A stretch of DNA of 20,400 bases from UBA6168 sp964643005 (GCA_964643005.1 CAZXQI010000062.1:1-20400); one strand, 5' to 3'; counted from the stretch's first letter, positions 1-7,120 are shown. The notes: generated by a model from the sequence alone, not told the origin. A program made the numbers and translations.

Positions 1-410
1 GTATGTTTAAAATCCTAAGGTAATTCGGGAAAGCTTAAAGCCTGCGGTAATCTGTGGTAAATCTGCAAAATCATTTCCGAAAATCTGCGAGAAACCAGGC
101 GCCGCAAAGCCTCTCCGAAAATATTGCATTAACTCCGATGGTTACAGGAAATCAACGAATCATCAGCCCCTTCCGTTGCCCTGCCCGATTTTAAAAACAA
201 TCTCCCCTCAGGCCGACCCTCCCAGCTTATTTTTTATTTTTTTAAAAAATAAAAGAGGCGTAAAATTGTCATTCCCGTTGGTTCCACCAGGTACAGGATT
301 CACAAGTTTTGTAAAAGCTATTGCATTTCAGGCCAAGAGGAAACTGAACCCAGCCGGCTAAAACGGCGGCAAAAAATGAACACTAACCGACATAATTCCG
401 AAGGGGAAAC
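1..410. other. Intergenic region upstream of the CoA-transferase
   Basis: No convincing gene is seen here. A 61-codon open frame (176-361) has no family resemblance and is Pro/Lys-rich in a way that suggests chance. The region holds a copy of a dispersed repeat (about 41-90) and a perfect A/T inverted repeat (11-bp arms 232-242 and 244-254 around one T). No clear TAnnTTTG promoter was found for the downstream gene. A purine-rich stretch (AAGGGGAAAC, 401-410) directly precedes its ATG. Confidence 0.6.
41..90 (-). repeat. Dispersed intergenic repeat, copy 1
   Basis: The reverse complement reads TGATTTTGCAGATTTACC followed by ACAGATTACCGCAGG, and is preceded by a CGCAGATTTTC unit. It matches the copies at 1567-1612 and 18651-18680, and more loosely 20201-20235. 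All four lie between genes. This was recognised by eye and no database family was consulted. Confidence 0.55.
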
Positions 411-1496
411 ATGATAACAGATATGCAACAATTTTTCAAAAACCTCAAAGTCATTGAACTTGCCAGCGTATTGGCCGGCCCTGCCGTCGGCATGTTCTTC
501 GCCGAATTAGGCGCAAATGTCATCAAAATCGAAAACAGTCGCACTGGCGGCGATACAACCCGCCACTGGAAACTGCCTGCCGAAGATCGCGACAGCCCTG
601 CTTCCGCCTATTTTCATTCGACGAACTGGAACAAGCGCCATCTTTTCATGGACCTGACAAAGGCAGAAGATCAAAAGCAATTGTTCGAATTGCTCCGCGA
701 CGCCGACCTGGTCATCAGCAATTTCAAATCCGGCTCTGCGGAAAAGCTCGGCCTCGACTACCCCGCTCTCCACCGGCGCCATCCCCGCCTCATCTACGCA
801 GACATCTCCGCTTATGGAAAAGACGACCGGCGCTCCGGCTTCGACGTCGCCATTCAGGCGGAAACGGGCTGGATGTTCATGAACGGCGAACCAGGCGGCC
901 CTCCGGTCAAAATGCCGGTAGCGCTCATGGATTTACTGGCGGCGCATCAGCTCAAGGAAGGCATCCTCGTGGCCCTGCTCCGACGGGAGCGGACGGGGCG
1001 GGGTTGCCAGGTCAGCGTTTCGCTCTTCGACGCAGGCTTAGCCTCGCTCGCCAACCAGGCTTCCAACTGGCTCAATGCCGGCCATCTCCCGCAACGCGCA
1101 GGCAGCCGGCATCCCAACATTGCCCCTTATGGCGATATCTTTTACACAAAGGATAATAAACCGCTCATCCTCGCCACCGGCACGGAAAAGCACTTCCGCC
1201 AGCTCTGTGAAATCCTTCGCCTGCCCACTCTGCCCGAGGAGGAGCGATTCTCTTCCAATACGCAGCGCCTAGTGTACCGACAGGCTTTGGCGGAGGCGCT
1301 GGCGCCGGCCTTCCGCCAAATGGACGCCGACGAAATCCTCGCGCTTTGCCAGAGTCAGCAGGTTCCCATCGCCCCTATTCGCAATCTACAAGAGGTATTC
1401 GAGCTGCCCGCCGCCAAAGATTTAATTTTAGAAGAGACCCATCCCGATGGGCGGGTAAGCCGGAGAGTGAAAACAGCCGTTTTTGAAATCAGCTAA
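411..1496 (+). CDS. CaiB/BaiF family (class III) CoA-transferase
   Basis: Class III CoA-transferases move CoA between an acyl-CoA and a free carboxylic acid through an aspartyl-CoA thioester. The 361-residue product starts with the typical ELASVLAGP...ELGANVIKIE segment (residues 16-41). It contains SNFKSG (103-108), FDVAIQAETGWM (144-155) and RRERTGRGCQVSVSLFDA (191-208). Asp174, in the segment ALMDLL, aligns with the catalytic Asp of formyl-CoA transferase. The length is slightly below the usual 380-400. ATG 411 follows a purine-rich AAGGGGAAAC; a second ATG at 423 is possible. No acyl-CoA dehydrogenase, hydratase or second transferase lies beside it, so the substrate cannot be named. A terminator follows at 1625-1650. 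Family is certain, substrate unknown. Confidence 0.93.
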   Translation: MITDMQQFFKNLKVIELASVLAGPAVGMFFAELGANVIKIENSRTGGDTTRHWKLPAEDRDSPASAYFHSTNWNKRHLFMDLTKAEDQKQLFELLRDADLVISNFKSGSAEKLGLDYPALHRRHPRLIYADISAYGKDDRRSGFDVAIQAETGWMFMNGEPGGPPVKMPVALMDLLAAHQLKEGILVALLRRERTGRGCQVSVSLFDAGLASLANQASNWLNAGHLPQRAGSRHPNIAPYGDIFYTKDNKPLILATGTEKHFRQLCEILRLPTLPEEERFSSNTQRLVYRQALAEALAPAFRQMDADEILALCQSQQVPIAPIRNLQEVFELPAAKDLILEETHPDGRVSRRVKTAVFEIS

Positions 1497-1566
1497 AAGT
1501 AATGGAGGGACTCTGTCCTCCCGCTAAGGAAGGTCTGTTCGGGTTCAATATAGCCTTCTCTAAGGG

Positions 1567-1612
1567 TTGTTCCCACTGATTTTGCAGAATTTACCGCGGA
1601 TGATTTTCACCG
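1567..1612 (+). repeat. Dispersed intergenic repeat, copy 2
   Basis: It begins GTTCCCACTGATTTTGCAGA and continues into a TTTACCGCGGAT unit. The core is shared with copy 1 (reverse strand), copy 3 (18651) and copy 4 (20201). It lies between the CoA-transferase stop and its terminator, so it would be transcribed in the 3' untranslated region. Confidence 0.55.
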
Positions 1613-1624
1613 AAACTCGGAACC

Positions 1625-1650
1625 AATCCGAATTCGCTTCGGATTTTTTT
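1625..1650 (+). terminator. Rho-independent terminator after the CoA-transferase
   Basis: A perfect 8-bp stem (AATCCGAA 1625-1632 with TTCGGATT 1638-1645) closes a TTCGC loop and runs straight into a T tract (1644-1650). It lies about 130 bp downstream of the CoA-transferase stop and is oriented for the + strand. Confidence 0.7.
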
Positions 1651-1681
1651 AGAAAAAATTTTCTCTAAGAGAGGCTTCTCG

Positions 1682-2302
1682 TTAAATTTCTTTCAGCCAT
1701 ATATTCCGCCACTTCAGCTTAATCCCACCGCCGTCGTGGATTTGGAGGGCGATTTGCCCGCTCGCCTGTCCGATTTTTTCGTCAATCAGGGAAATCATCT
1801 GGACGCCATTCAGCCAGGTTGTTACCTCGCTGCCGACGCAGCGGATGCGCATGGCATTCCACTCGCCTTCTTTCAGTACTTCTTCCAGCGCCGGCAGGGG
1901 TTGGATGAGCCAGCCCCGGCCATAGCTCTCGTAGATGCCGCCGGTGTGATGGCCCTTCGGCGCCACTTCGGCCTGCCAGCCGGTGATTTTTACGCCTTCT
2001 ATACTGGAGCGAAAGAAAACGCCGCTATTGCCGTTGGCTTCCTGTTTGAATTCGAGGGACAGGTCGAAGTCTCTGAACTGGCGCTCGGTGGCGAGATAGC
2101 CATATTCCATGTAGGGGCCGCTTTCACAGATGAGAAGACCGTCTTCGACGTACCATTTTTCACGTCCGTAGTTGACCCAGCCGGAGAGGTCTTTGCCGTT
2201 GAACAGTGAGAGGGCGCCATCCGGCAGACCGGCCTTTTTTCCGGTGTGACAGGAAGAGAGAAGAATGGATAAGAAGAGAAAAAAGTACAGATGAGGCTTC
2301 AT
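1682..2302 (-). CDS. DUF1080 (3-keto-disaccharide hydrolase domain) lipoprotein
   Basis: The mature part is one DUF1080 domain, a concanavalin/laminin-G-like beta sandwich found in proteins acting on or binding sugars (some members hydrolyse 3-keto-glycosides). Diagnostic stretches are LFNGKDLSGW near the N-terminus, NGNSGVFFRS in the middle, a central GGIYES, and a C-terminal GGGIKLKWRNIWLKEI. Residues 1-18 from the chosen start form a lipoprotein signal ending LLSSC, so it is probably membrane-anchored. The open frame extends six codons upstream to an ATG at 2320, but that ATG lies inside a perfect TACCTTTG -7 element (2318-2325), so ATG 2302 is preferred. About 206 residues. No neighbouring sugar genes identify a substrate. 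Confidence 0.85.
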   Translation of the reverse strand: MKPHLYFFLFLSILLSSCHTGKKAGLPDGALSLFNGKDLSGWVNYGREKWYVEDGLLICESGPYMEYGYLATERQFRDFDLSLEFKQEANGNSGVFFRSSIEGVKITGWQAEVAPKGHHTGGIYESYGRGWLIQPLPALEEVLKEGEWNAMRIRCVGSEVTTWLNGVQMISLIDEKIGQASGQIALQIHDGGGIKLKWRNIWLKEI

Positions 2303-2317
2303 TGATTTAGTTTCTGC

Positions 2318-2325
2318 CAAAGGTA
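2318..2325 (-). promoter_or_regulatory. Probable -7 element for the DUF1080 gene
   Basis: On the minus strand this reads TACCTTTG, an exact match to the Bacteroidota -7 consensus TAnnTTTG. No good TTTG is present about 19 nt upstream, where a terminator hairpin sits instead. Transcription would start about 10 nt before ATG 2302. The call rests on the -7 alone. Confidence 0.4.
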
Positions 2326-2357
2326 GAAAAAGAAACGGCGCCTCTTAGAAGCGCCGT
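2324..2357 (-). terminator. Terminator after the CBM48-HhH gene
   Basis: On the minus strand a 7-bp GC stem (ACGGCGC/GCGCCGT, + coordinates 2351-2357 and 2335-2341) is followed by TTTCTTTTTC. It lies 56 bp past the stop of the 2413-3108 gene and overlaps the probable -7 element of the next gene. Confidence 0.7.
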
Positions 2358-2412
2358 CAACACATATTTTAATGCTACGTGAATTCTTGAAAGTAACTGT
2401 TCGGTGCGAGAA

Positions 2413-3108
2413 TTAACGCCTGCCGCCCTTCAGTTCATCCTGTAGTTTATTAAGTTTCGTCCACTCGCCTTTAGCAGCGAGAGCAGATTGTTGTGGCCAG
2501 GTAGCAGGGTCGTGCATTTGGAAGCGCTTACCGGCAGCTTCGAGGACGCCTTTCAGCGTAGCGGTTTTAGCGGTAGCCAGGTCGTTGAAGGTGAGAATAC
2601 CTTCTTTTTTCAGCAGTTCGGCGATTTTCGGGCCGATACCTTCGATTTTCGTGAAGTCGTCTGCTCCGGTAGCTTTAGCTGTTTTAGGAGCGGCAGATTT
2701 AGCGGCAGCCGGCTTAGCTTCAGCTTTAGTAGCAGGAGCAGCCTTGGCGGCAAGCTTAGCGGCTGGTTTGGCGGCACCTTTGGCTGCGCCGTTAGTGTTT
2801 ACTTCTGTCAGAGAAAGCACAGAGTTGAAAACGCCGTAAGGAGCCGGTGCGTAAGCGTCAGCAGCCCAGTCGTTTTCCCAGATGTGGTTGTCAATCAGGT
2901 AACGGAATTCGTAGCTTTTTCCAGCTTCGAGTTCTACTTCCGTAGAGAACTCAGCTTTGCCGGCTTTCATCTTGAAGCCTTTTTCCCAGCTCCAATTATT
3001 AAAGTCTCCGAGGATGCGCACGTCTTTAGCTTCTGCGGCTGCCTCAGTCGGCAGTGAAAATGTAACCTTGCAAACAGGTTTCGTTTTTGAAAATGATTTT
3101 TTCAACAT
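2413..3108 (-). CDS. CBM48 (AMPK-type glycogen-binding) + Ala/Lys linker + helix-hairpin-helix protein
   Basis: The 231-residue protein has three parts. Residues 14-102 form an early-set/CBM48 beta sandwich (VRILGDFNNWSWEKG at 30-44, then YEFRYLIDNHIWENDW), the fold used by isoamylase N-termini and AMPK-beta to bind alpha-glucans. Residues 105-149 are a low-complexity Ala/Lys/Pro linker resembling histone H1 tails. Residues 150-231 form a helix-hairpin-helix domain (TKIEGIGPKIAELLKKEG, then HDPATWPQQSALAAKGEW), similar to the C-terminal extension of Bacteroidota ribosomal protein L21. There is no signal peptide, so it is cytoplasmic. Domain identity is seen; binding to glycogen, DNA or rRNA is inference. 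It is monocistronic, with a candidate promoter at 3295-3325 and a terminator at 2324-2357. Confidence 0.85.
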   Translation of the reverse strand: MLKKSFSKTKPVCKVTFSLPTEAAAEAKDVRILGDFNNWSWEKGFKMKAGKAEFSTEVELEAGKSYEFRYLIDNHIWENDWAADAYAPAPYGVFNSVLSLTEVNTNGAAKGAAKPAAKLAAKAAPATKAEAKPAAAKSAAPKTAKATGADDFTKIEGIGPKIAELLKKEGILTFNDLATAKTATLKGVLEAAGKRFQMHDPATWPQQSALAAKGEWTKLNKLQDELKGGRR

Positions 3109-3294
3109 GTGGTTGGAAATTAAATGGTTTACAAAAATGGTAGTAGTCTATTAAATAAAAGATTGGTAGCTTTTGTTGTAATCTGGACAAGATGGGCTTT
3201 GAAATAATGCCCGTGCTTAAAGGTGATGTCTTTCAAAAATGTTTACGCAATATAAAATTTTGTGTTTCAGCAATATTTTTTTCCAAAATCGCTG

Positions 3295-3325
3295 CAAAAA
3301 TATAAACTTTTTTGCAAGCGTCAAA
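3295..3325 (-). promoter_or_regulatory. Candidate promoter for the CBM48-HhH gene
   Basis: On the minus strand TTTG (3322-3325), a 19-nt spacer and TATTTTTG (3295-3302) match the Bacteroidota -33/-7 layout in sequence and spacing. Background A/T content is high, so chance matches are likely. If real, it gives a leader of roughly 180 nt. Confidence 0.45.
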
Positions 3326-3547
3326 CATTAACCACTGAATTTCAATCTTTTATGACAAAAGTCATCAATTACACGGTTTACATTTCTGGCAAAAAACAAT
3401 TTTGAATTTGGGTGAGATATTTTTTAAAAAGAAAATATTCTTTGGCAGCAAAGAAATTCCAAAAAGAAAATTGGAATAATAGTGAATTTATTTTTAAAAA
3501 AATATGGGGGATTTTTGGCGAAAGAAGGCTTTAGCCCTCTGTTTTTG

Positions 3548-3604
3548 CGTAGATACTTCCACAGCGCCGTCTGTAGCGTTCATTCTCAATGAAAGATATC
3601 TGCG
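3548..3604. other. Predicted three-way-junction structured element
   Basis: The outer arms CGTAGATA (3548-3555) and TATCTGCG (3597-3604) pair with one G-T wobble. They enclose two hairpins: CCACAG/CTGTAG (3559-3564 with 3571-3576, best on the minus strand) and TTCATT/AATGAA (3579-3584 with 3588-3593, loop CTC). It lies just after the OmpA-family gene on the minus strand. It could be a REP-like element, a small RNA or a 3' processing structure. Strand and function are undetermined. Confidence 0.4.
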
Positions 3605-3626
3605 TCTTTTGCGAATAAAATTACCC

Positions 3627-3660
3627 GGCGCCTCTGCCTCTGTATTTAAGCAGGCAGCGC
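3627..3660 (-). terminator. Hairpin directly after the OmpA-family stop
   Basis: On the minus strand GCGCTGCCT (3652-3660) pairs with AGGCA (3635-3639) and GCGC (3628-3631) with a 3-nt bulge and a 12-nt loop. It is followed by GGGTAATTTTATT, a weak U tract. It may be a terminator or a 3'-end protecting hairpin. Confidence 0.35.
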
Positions 3661-5637
3661 TCAGTTTTCTAAAATAGTAAAAGCGGTGCGGCGATTGAGT
3701 TGGTGTTCCTCTTCGGTGCAGCGAGAGCAAAGGCAATTGACTTTGGGGAGGCTTTCGCCATAGCCCCTGGCGCTAAGGCGTTCGGCAGAGATGCCTTTAG
3801 ATGCGAGGTAGTCCACGGCAGATTGCGCCCGTTTCTGGCTCAGCTCCTGATTGTAGCGGTCGTTGCCTCGACAGTCTGTATGGGAAGACAATTGGATGCG
3901 GATTTTGGGATTCAGCTCCAAATTTCGCGCAAGGCGGTCGAGCGTAGGTCGGGCGTCGGCGCGGATATCCCACTTATCGAAGTCGTAATAGATATCCTCC
4001 AGCACAATTTCCTTATTCACGAAGATTCTGTCCAATACAATCTCTACTTCAAAGGTCTGCACGGGGTTGTCGGGGTCTTTGCCGATTCCTTTCGTGGAGA
4101 AAAAAGCTTCGCTGGTCAGGTAGTTGTTTTTGGAGCCGACAAACTGATAGTCCGCATCTTCGGCCAGTTCCATGCTGAAAAAGCCGTCATCGCCGACGCT
4201 GAAGGTTTTCACTTCTTTGCCGGATTTCATTTCTACGGTAGCGCCGGCCAATGGCTTGCGCCCCAGCACCCTGCTGTCGGGGTTGTCGGCCTCGGCATAA
4301 ATCTTTTCCAGCACATAGCCTTCCAACAGAAGTTTGTATGCTGCGGCGGGAACCTCCGGCTTTTCGGGTTCGGGCGGTGGGATGCGCTTTTCGAAGCGAT
4401 AAATATCGTCGTTCCCGACGCCGTCGGGGCGGTTCGAGCTAAAGTAGCCCTGTTGCAAAACGCCCTCTGCTTTCGGGGAATGATAGTCCACCACGTAGCC
4501 AAAGTCGTCGGAGCCGGAGTTGATTGGCGGTTTCAGGTTTTGAACGGGCGCCCAGTTGCCGTCGCTCTGTCTCCATGCTTTGAAAATATCCAATCCACCC
4601 ATACCGGGATGTCCGTCGGAGGCGAAGTACAGGGTATCGCCGTCGAGGCTGGGGAATTTTTCGTTGCCGATGGTGTTCACGCTTCGACCCATCAGTTGAG
4701 CTTCGCCCCAGCCATCTGCGCTGCGTTCGCTGTACCAGATATCGTAGCCGCCCCAGCCTTCTTTTGAGTTGCAGGAGAAGTAGAGCGTACGGCCGTCCGC
4801 CGTCAGCGCCGGATGGCCGTAGTTGATACCTTCCATTTCAAAGTCCAATTTCACGGGAGTGTCCCACTCGCTGCCGTTCCATTTGCTCTGCATGATTGTG
4901 CAATAGTTGTCCTCTTTCTTGTCGCCGTAACAACGGGTAAAAAACAGCTCGGTAAAGTCCCGATTAAAAACTGCCGTGCCCTCGTTGAAAGTCGTATTGA
5001 TTCGACTGTCAAATGGTTCTACGCTGCCAGACTGGGGGTCTGCGAGAAAGAGATCGGAAAACAGATGGCCGGTCCAGTTGTAGGTAGCGTCGCCGGTAGC
5101 GCCTTTGCGGTCGGAGGTAAAGACTATTTTTCCATTTTTAAAAAAGGTGGGCGAATAGTCGGCGGCAGAGCTATTGAATTCCGCAAGGAATGCGGAATAG
5201 GCTTTTGATTTTTCTTCTTTCCATCCTTTGGCCACCTGGCAGGCGCCAATCTCTCTGCGGTACTCATAAGGGCTGCCTATCTCAATACCCAATTCCTTAA
5301 AAGCGTTGACAGCGTCGTCGTATTGTTCCAATTCTTTGAGCGTGTAGGCATATTCGCGCAGCGCATCCACTCCTACCCCATTGTCATAAGCCGATTTGTA
5401 CCAGACAGAGGCGCTGGCGGAGCTGTTGAGCATGCGGTAGCTCTCGCCTAAGAGAAAGGCAATTTTGCCTTTTTCAATCCGACTCTTAGCCTTTTTGTGC
5501 TCCTTCTGAAGCAGGCCGACAGCCACAGCGTATTGCTTGCGATCGAAGGCAGTCGTTCCATCCTTCACCTTTTGGGTATAGGTACAACTCAGGACGGATA
5601 TTAAAAGGAGGAGTAAAATCGCTGTAGCGTGCTTCAT
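3661..5637 (-). CDS. PorE-like lipoprotein: TPR, PD40 propeller, regulatory-like domain, OmpA C-terminus
   Basis: The start chosen gives MKHATAILLLLLISVLSC, a lipoprotein signal with lipidated Cys18; the frame is open 21 codons further upstream to ATG 5700. Domains in order: TPR repeats (about 20-140), a PD40/WD40-like beta-propeller (about 160-420, repeated FTSDRKG, LYFSCNSKEGWGGYDIW and LYFASDGHPGMGGLDIF motifs), a carboxypeptidase-regulatory-like beta domain (about 435-540, PLAGATVEMK), and an OmpA peptidoglycan-binding domain (545-658, YYDFDKWDIR...SSHTDCRGNDRYN...LSQKRAQSAVDYL). A Cys cluster, NCLCSRC, precedes EEHQLNRRT. This order matches PorE (PG1058) of the type IX secretion system, where the OmpA domain anchors the complex to peptidoglycan. 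About 658 residues. Related non-T9SS OmpA proteins share the architecture, so the role is likely but unproven. Confidence 0.88.
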   Translation of the reverse strand: MKHATAILLLLLISVLSCTYTQKVKDGTTAFDRKQYAVAVGLLQKEHKKAKSRIEKGKIAFLLGESYRMLNSSASASVWYKSAYDNGVGVDALREYAYTLKELEQYDDAVNAFKELGIEIGSPYEYRREIGACQVAKGWKEEKSKAYSAFLAEFNSSAADYSPTFFKNGKIVFTSDRKGATGDATYNWTGHLFSDLFLADPQSGSVEPFDSRINTTFNEGTAVFNRDFTELFFTRCYGDKKEDNYCTIMQSKWNGSEWDTPVKLDFEMEGINYGHPALTADGRTLYFSCNSKEGWGGYDIWYSERSADGWGEAQLMGRSVNTIGNEKFPSLDGDTLYFASDGHPGMGGLDIFKAWRQSDGNWAPVQNLKPPINSGSDDFGYVVDYHSPKAEGVLQQGYFSSNRPDGVGNDDIYRFEKRIPPPEPEKPEVPAAAYKLLLEGYVLEKIYAEADNPDSRVLGRKPLAGATVEMKSGKEVKTFSVGDDGFFSMELAEDADYQFVGSKNNYLTSEAFFSTKGIGKDPDNPVQTFEVEIVLDRIFVNKEIVLEDIYYDFDKWDIRADARPTLDRLARNLELNPKIRIQLSSHTDCRGNDRYNQELSQKRAQSAVDYLASKGISAERLSARGYGESLPKVNCLCSRCTEEEHQLNRRTAFTILEN

Positions 5638-5730
5638 GCTTTTAACTTTTTCAAAAAAAGGAAACGTCGGATGGCGGGCTTTGTTGCCGCTTTTCCTCAT
5701 CCCGGGAAGTCATGGAATATAGTGTTTTTT

Positions 5731-5773
5731 AAAAAAGAAAGGCAGGCATTGCGTTTAAAAGACAATGCCTGCC
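5731..5773 (-). terminator. Strong terminator after the HGEPGHRC lipoprotein gene
   Basis: A perfect 11-bp stem (GGCAGGCATTG 5741-5751 with CAATGCCTGCC 5763-5773) is followed on the minus strand by TTTCTTTTTT (5731-5740). It ends the transcript of the gene at 5877-6284 and isolates the OmpA-family gene downstream. Confidence 0.85.
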
Positions 5774-5876
5774 CTCGGAGAAATTTCCGATCATCGGACT
5801 TCTTCAGCTTTTCCCTCACTTTCTATTTTTTTCAAAAAAATGTCAGATACGGGAAAGTCGGATTGCCAGTTTTGCC

Positions 5877-6284
5877 TCAACTCAGAGGAGCGCCCACGGG
5901 AATATCGCAGCGGTGCCCGGGTTCGCCATGAGCAGGGTTTTTCATCCCGCTACCGTTGCTAATCGGCGTGATCTGATTGGGAGAATTGGCGTCGGGAAGG
6001 ATGATGGGACTCTGCTTAACCTCTAAGGGCGAAGTAGTCTCGTCGTCCAGCGGGGCGCCTACGGCAATTTCGCAGCGGTGACCCGGTTCGCCGTGAGGCG
6101 GGTTGAGCCTTACTCCACTTGTGGCATTGGAGTTGACATCAGCATTGACTGGCGCGGGCGCCATTTGGATTTGCTCAGCAGGCGTTGCCGTTTCCTCCAG
6201 TTGGTTTTGTTCAATCGGATTGTCGCCACAGGCCATAAAAAATACAGCTAAAAATGTCGCAAGAAGAAAATTTAGAAATTTCAT
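5877..6284 (-). CDS. Small lipoprotein with a duplicated NPxHGEPGHRC motif
   Basis: The 135-residue product begins with a lipoprotein signal (MKFLNFLLATFLAVFFMAC, Cys19). A low-complexity acidic/Pro/Asn segment follows. Two near-identical motifs are then present at about 60-79 and 115-134, with consensus NP-(P/A)-HGEPGHRC-(E/D)-I-(A/P)-VGAPL. The second copy is at the extreme C-terminus. The paired His/His/Cys pattern could bind a metal or haem-like ligand or form disulfides, but no function is known to me. The two copies are also similar in DNA, suggesting an internal duplication. A weak -7-like TATTTTTG lies at 6353-6360 on the minus strand. It has its own strong terminator. Confidence 0.8.
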   Translation of the reverse strand: MKFLNFLLATFLAVFFMACGDNPIEQNQLEETATPAEQIQMAPAPVNADVNSNATSGVRLNPPHGEPGHRCEIAVGAPLDDETTSPLEVKQSPIILPDANSPNQITPISNGSGMKNPAHGEPGHRCDIPVGAPLS

Positions 6285-6409
6285 TTAATAAAAATTTTAA
6301 TAAATATGTTCGGATGCTGGTGTGCGCCAGAACTACATGTGAAAAATTCCTTCAAAAATAAGAAGAACAGCCGGAAAATAACCCTTCCTATCAAATTTGC
6401 CCACACAAT

Positions 6410-6439
6410 TTTGTTATTTAATTCAATTATCTACATTTG
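6410..6439 (+). promoter_or_regulatory. Promoter of the DUF3276 gene
   Basis: TTTG (6410-6413), an 18-nt spacer and TACATTTG (6432-6439) match the Bacteroidota -33/-7 consensus. The predicted start near 6446 leaves a leader of about 70 nt before the GTG start at 6518. Confidence 0.6.
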
Positions 6440-6517
6440 TCAATGTTTTTTTTGCAAACGATATTGCGGTTCGGAAAAACAAAGTAAAGCGGATTATTAA
6501 ACTTAAATTTTCAAGCA

Positions 6518-6886
6518 GTGGACAAAGACAGACGATTTGAGAGCGTGTATTCTAAGAAGGTAAAGGCCGGGAAACGGAGGACTTACTTCTTCGATGTACG
6601 CCGGACGAAAGGGGATGACTACTACCTCACTCTGACAGAAAGTACAAAAAAATTTAACGGCAACGGCTACGAACGCCACAAAATTTTCCTCTACAAAGAA
6701 GACTTCAACCGCTTCCTGTGCAGCCTCGAAGAAGTCATTGATCACATCAAAAAAGAACTGATGCCGAACTACGACTACGAAGAATTCGATCGCCGCCACG
6801 AAGAATGGGAGAGCCAGGAAGGCAACTACTACGAAGATAGGGAGGATGACAGACCTGCCGAGGAAGACGAAGATATGACCTGGTAA
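6518..6886 (+). CDS. DUF3276 / Pur-alpha-like single-stranded nucleic-acid-binding protein
   Basis: The 122-residue product carries one PUR repeat (about 10-80): ESVYSKKVKAGKRRTYFFDVR, then DDYYLTLTES and HKIFLYKEDFNRFLCSLEEVIDHI. PUR domains bind single-stranded DNA or RNA, and this small family is near-universal in Bacteroidota. Residues 84-122 form a very acidic, Tyr/Glu/Asp-rich tail ending DEDMTW. The start is GTG: the frame is open upstream only to a TAA at 6485-6487 and holds no ATG, and GTG 6518 fits the family's N-terminal length. Single gene with a good promoter at 6410-6439. The cellular target is unknown. Confidence 0.9.
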   Translation: MDKDRRFESVYSKKVKAGKRRTYFFDVRRTKGDDYYLTLTESTKKFNGNGYERHKIFLYKEDFNRFLCSLEEVIDHIKKELMPNYDYEEFDRRHEEWESQEGNYYEDREDDRPAEEDEDMTW

Positions 6887-7120
6887 ATAGCCAGATATAT
6901 ATTTTCATTTTTTCCTCATCTCTATTTTTCCTGCCGTCCAAATCCTTTCCTGAAGGACAGAAAATTTTCCAATTCCTTTTTAAAAGGTCATTTTAAAGTA
7001 TTGAATAATCCCCATATCTAATTCCCTTTGGGAAAAATTGAACTCCGCTTCCATCCACTATAATTACCTATACCCAGGCCGCTTCTTCCATCAAAATCGC
7101 AAATTCATTTTTTCGCAGTT

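Larger units (their letters stand above)
3109..3660. other. Long AT-rich intergenic region
   Basis: No credible gene lies between the CBM48-HhH start and the OmpA-protein stop. An 80-codon frame (3494-3736, -) runs into the OmpA gene and looks spurious. The stretch holds a candidate promoter and leader for the CBM48-HhH gene (3109-3325), several T(n)A(n) tracts (3420-3505), a predicted three-way-junction element (3548-3604) and a hairpin next to the OmpA stop (3627-3660). Confidence 0.6.

Noticed and set aside
176..361. 61-codon open frame upstream of the CoA-transferase
   Set aside because: No family resemblance, crosses a poly-T/poly-A inverted repeat, and has no promoter or ribosome-binding context.
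3494..3736. 80-codon minus-strand frame next to the OmpA-family gene
   Set aside because: It overlaps the OmpA-family coding end in another frame, is Arg-rich and covers the structured element; more likely a by-product of that sequence.
3700..4767. 355-codon open frame antisense to the OmpA-family gene
   Set aside because: It is a mirror of a long, well-supported coding sequence; the long antisense frame follows from codon bias and shows no family features.
5629..5962. Plus-strand frames of 100 and 65 codons
   Set aside because: They are antisense to the lipoprotein gene and span its terminator hairpin; the encoded peptides are low-complexity.
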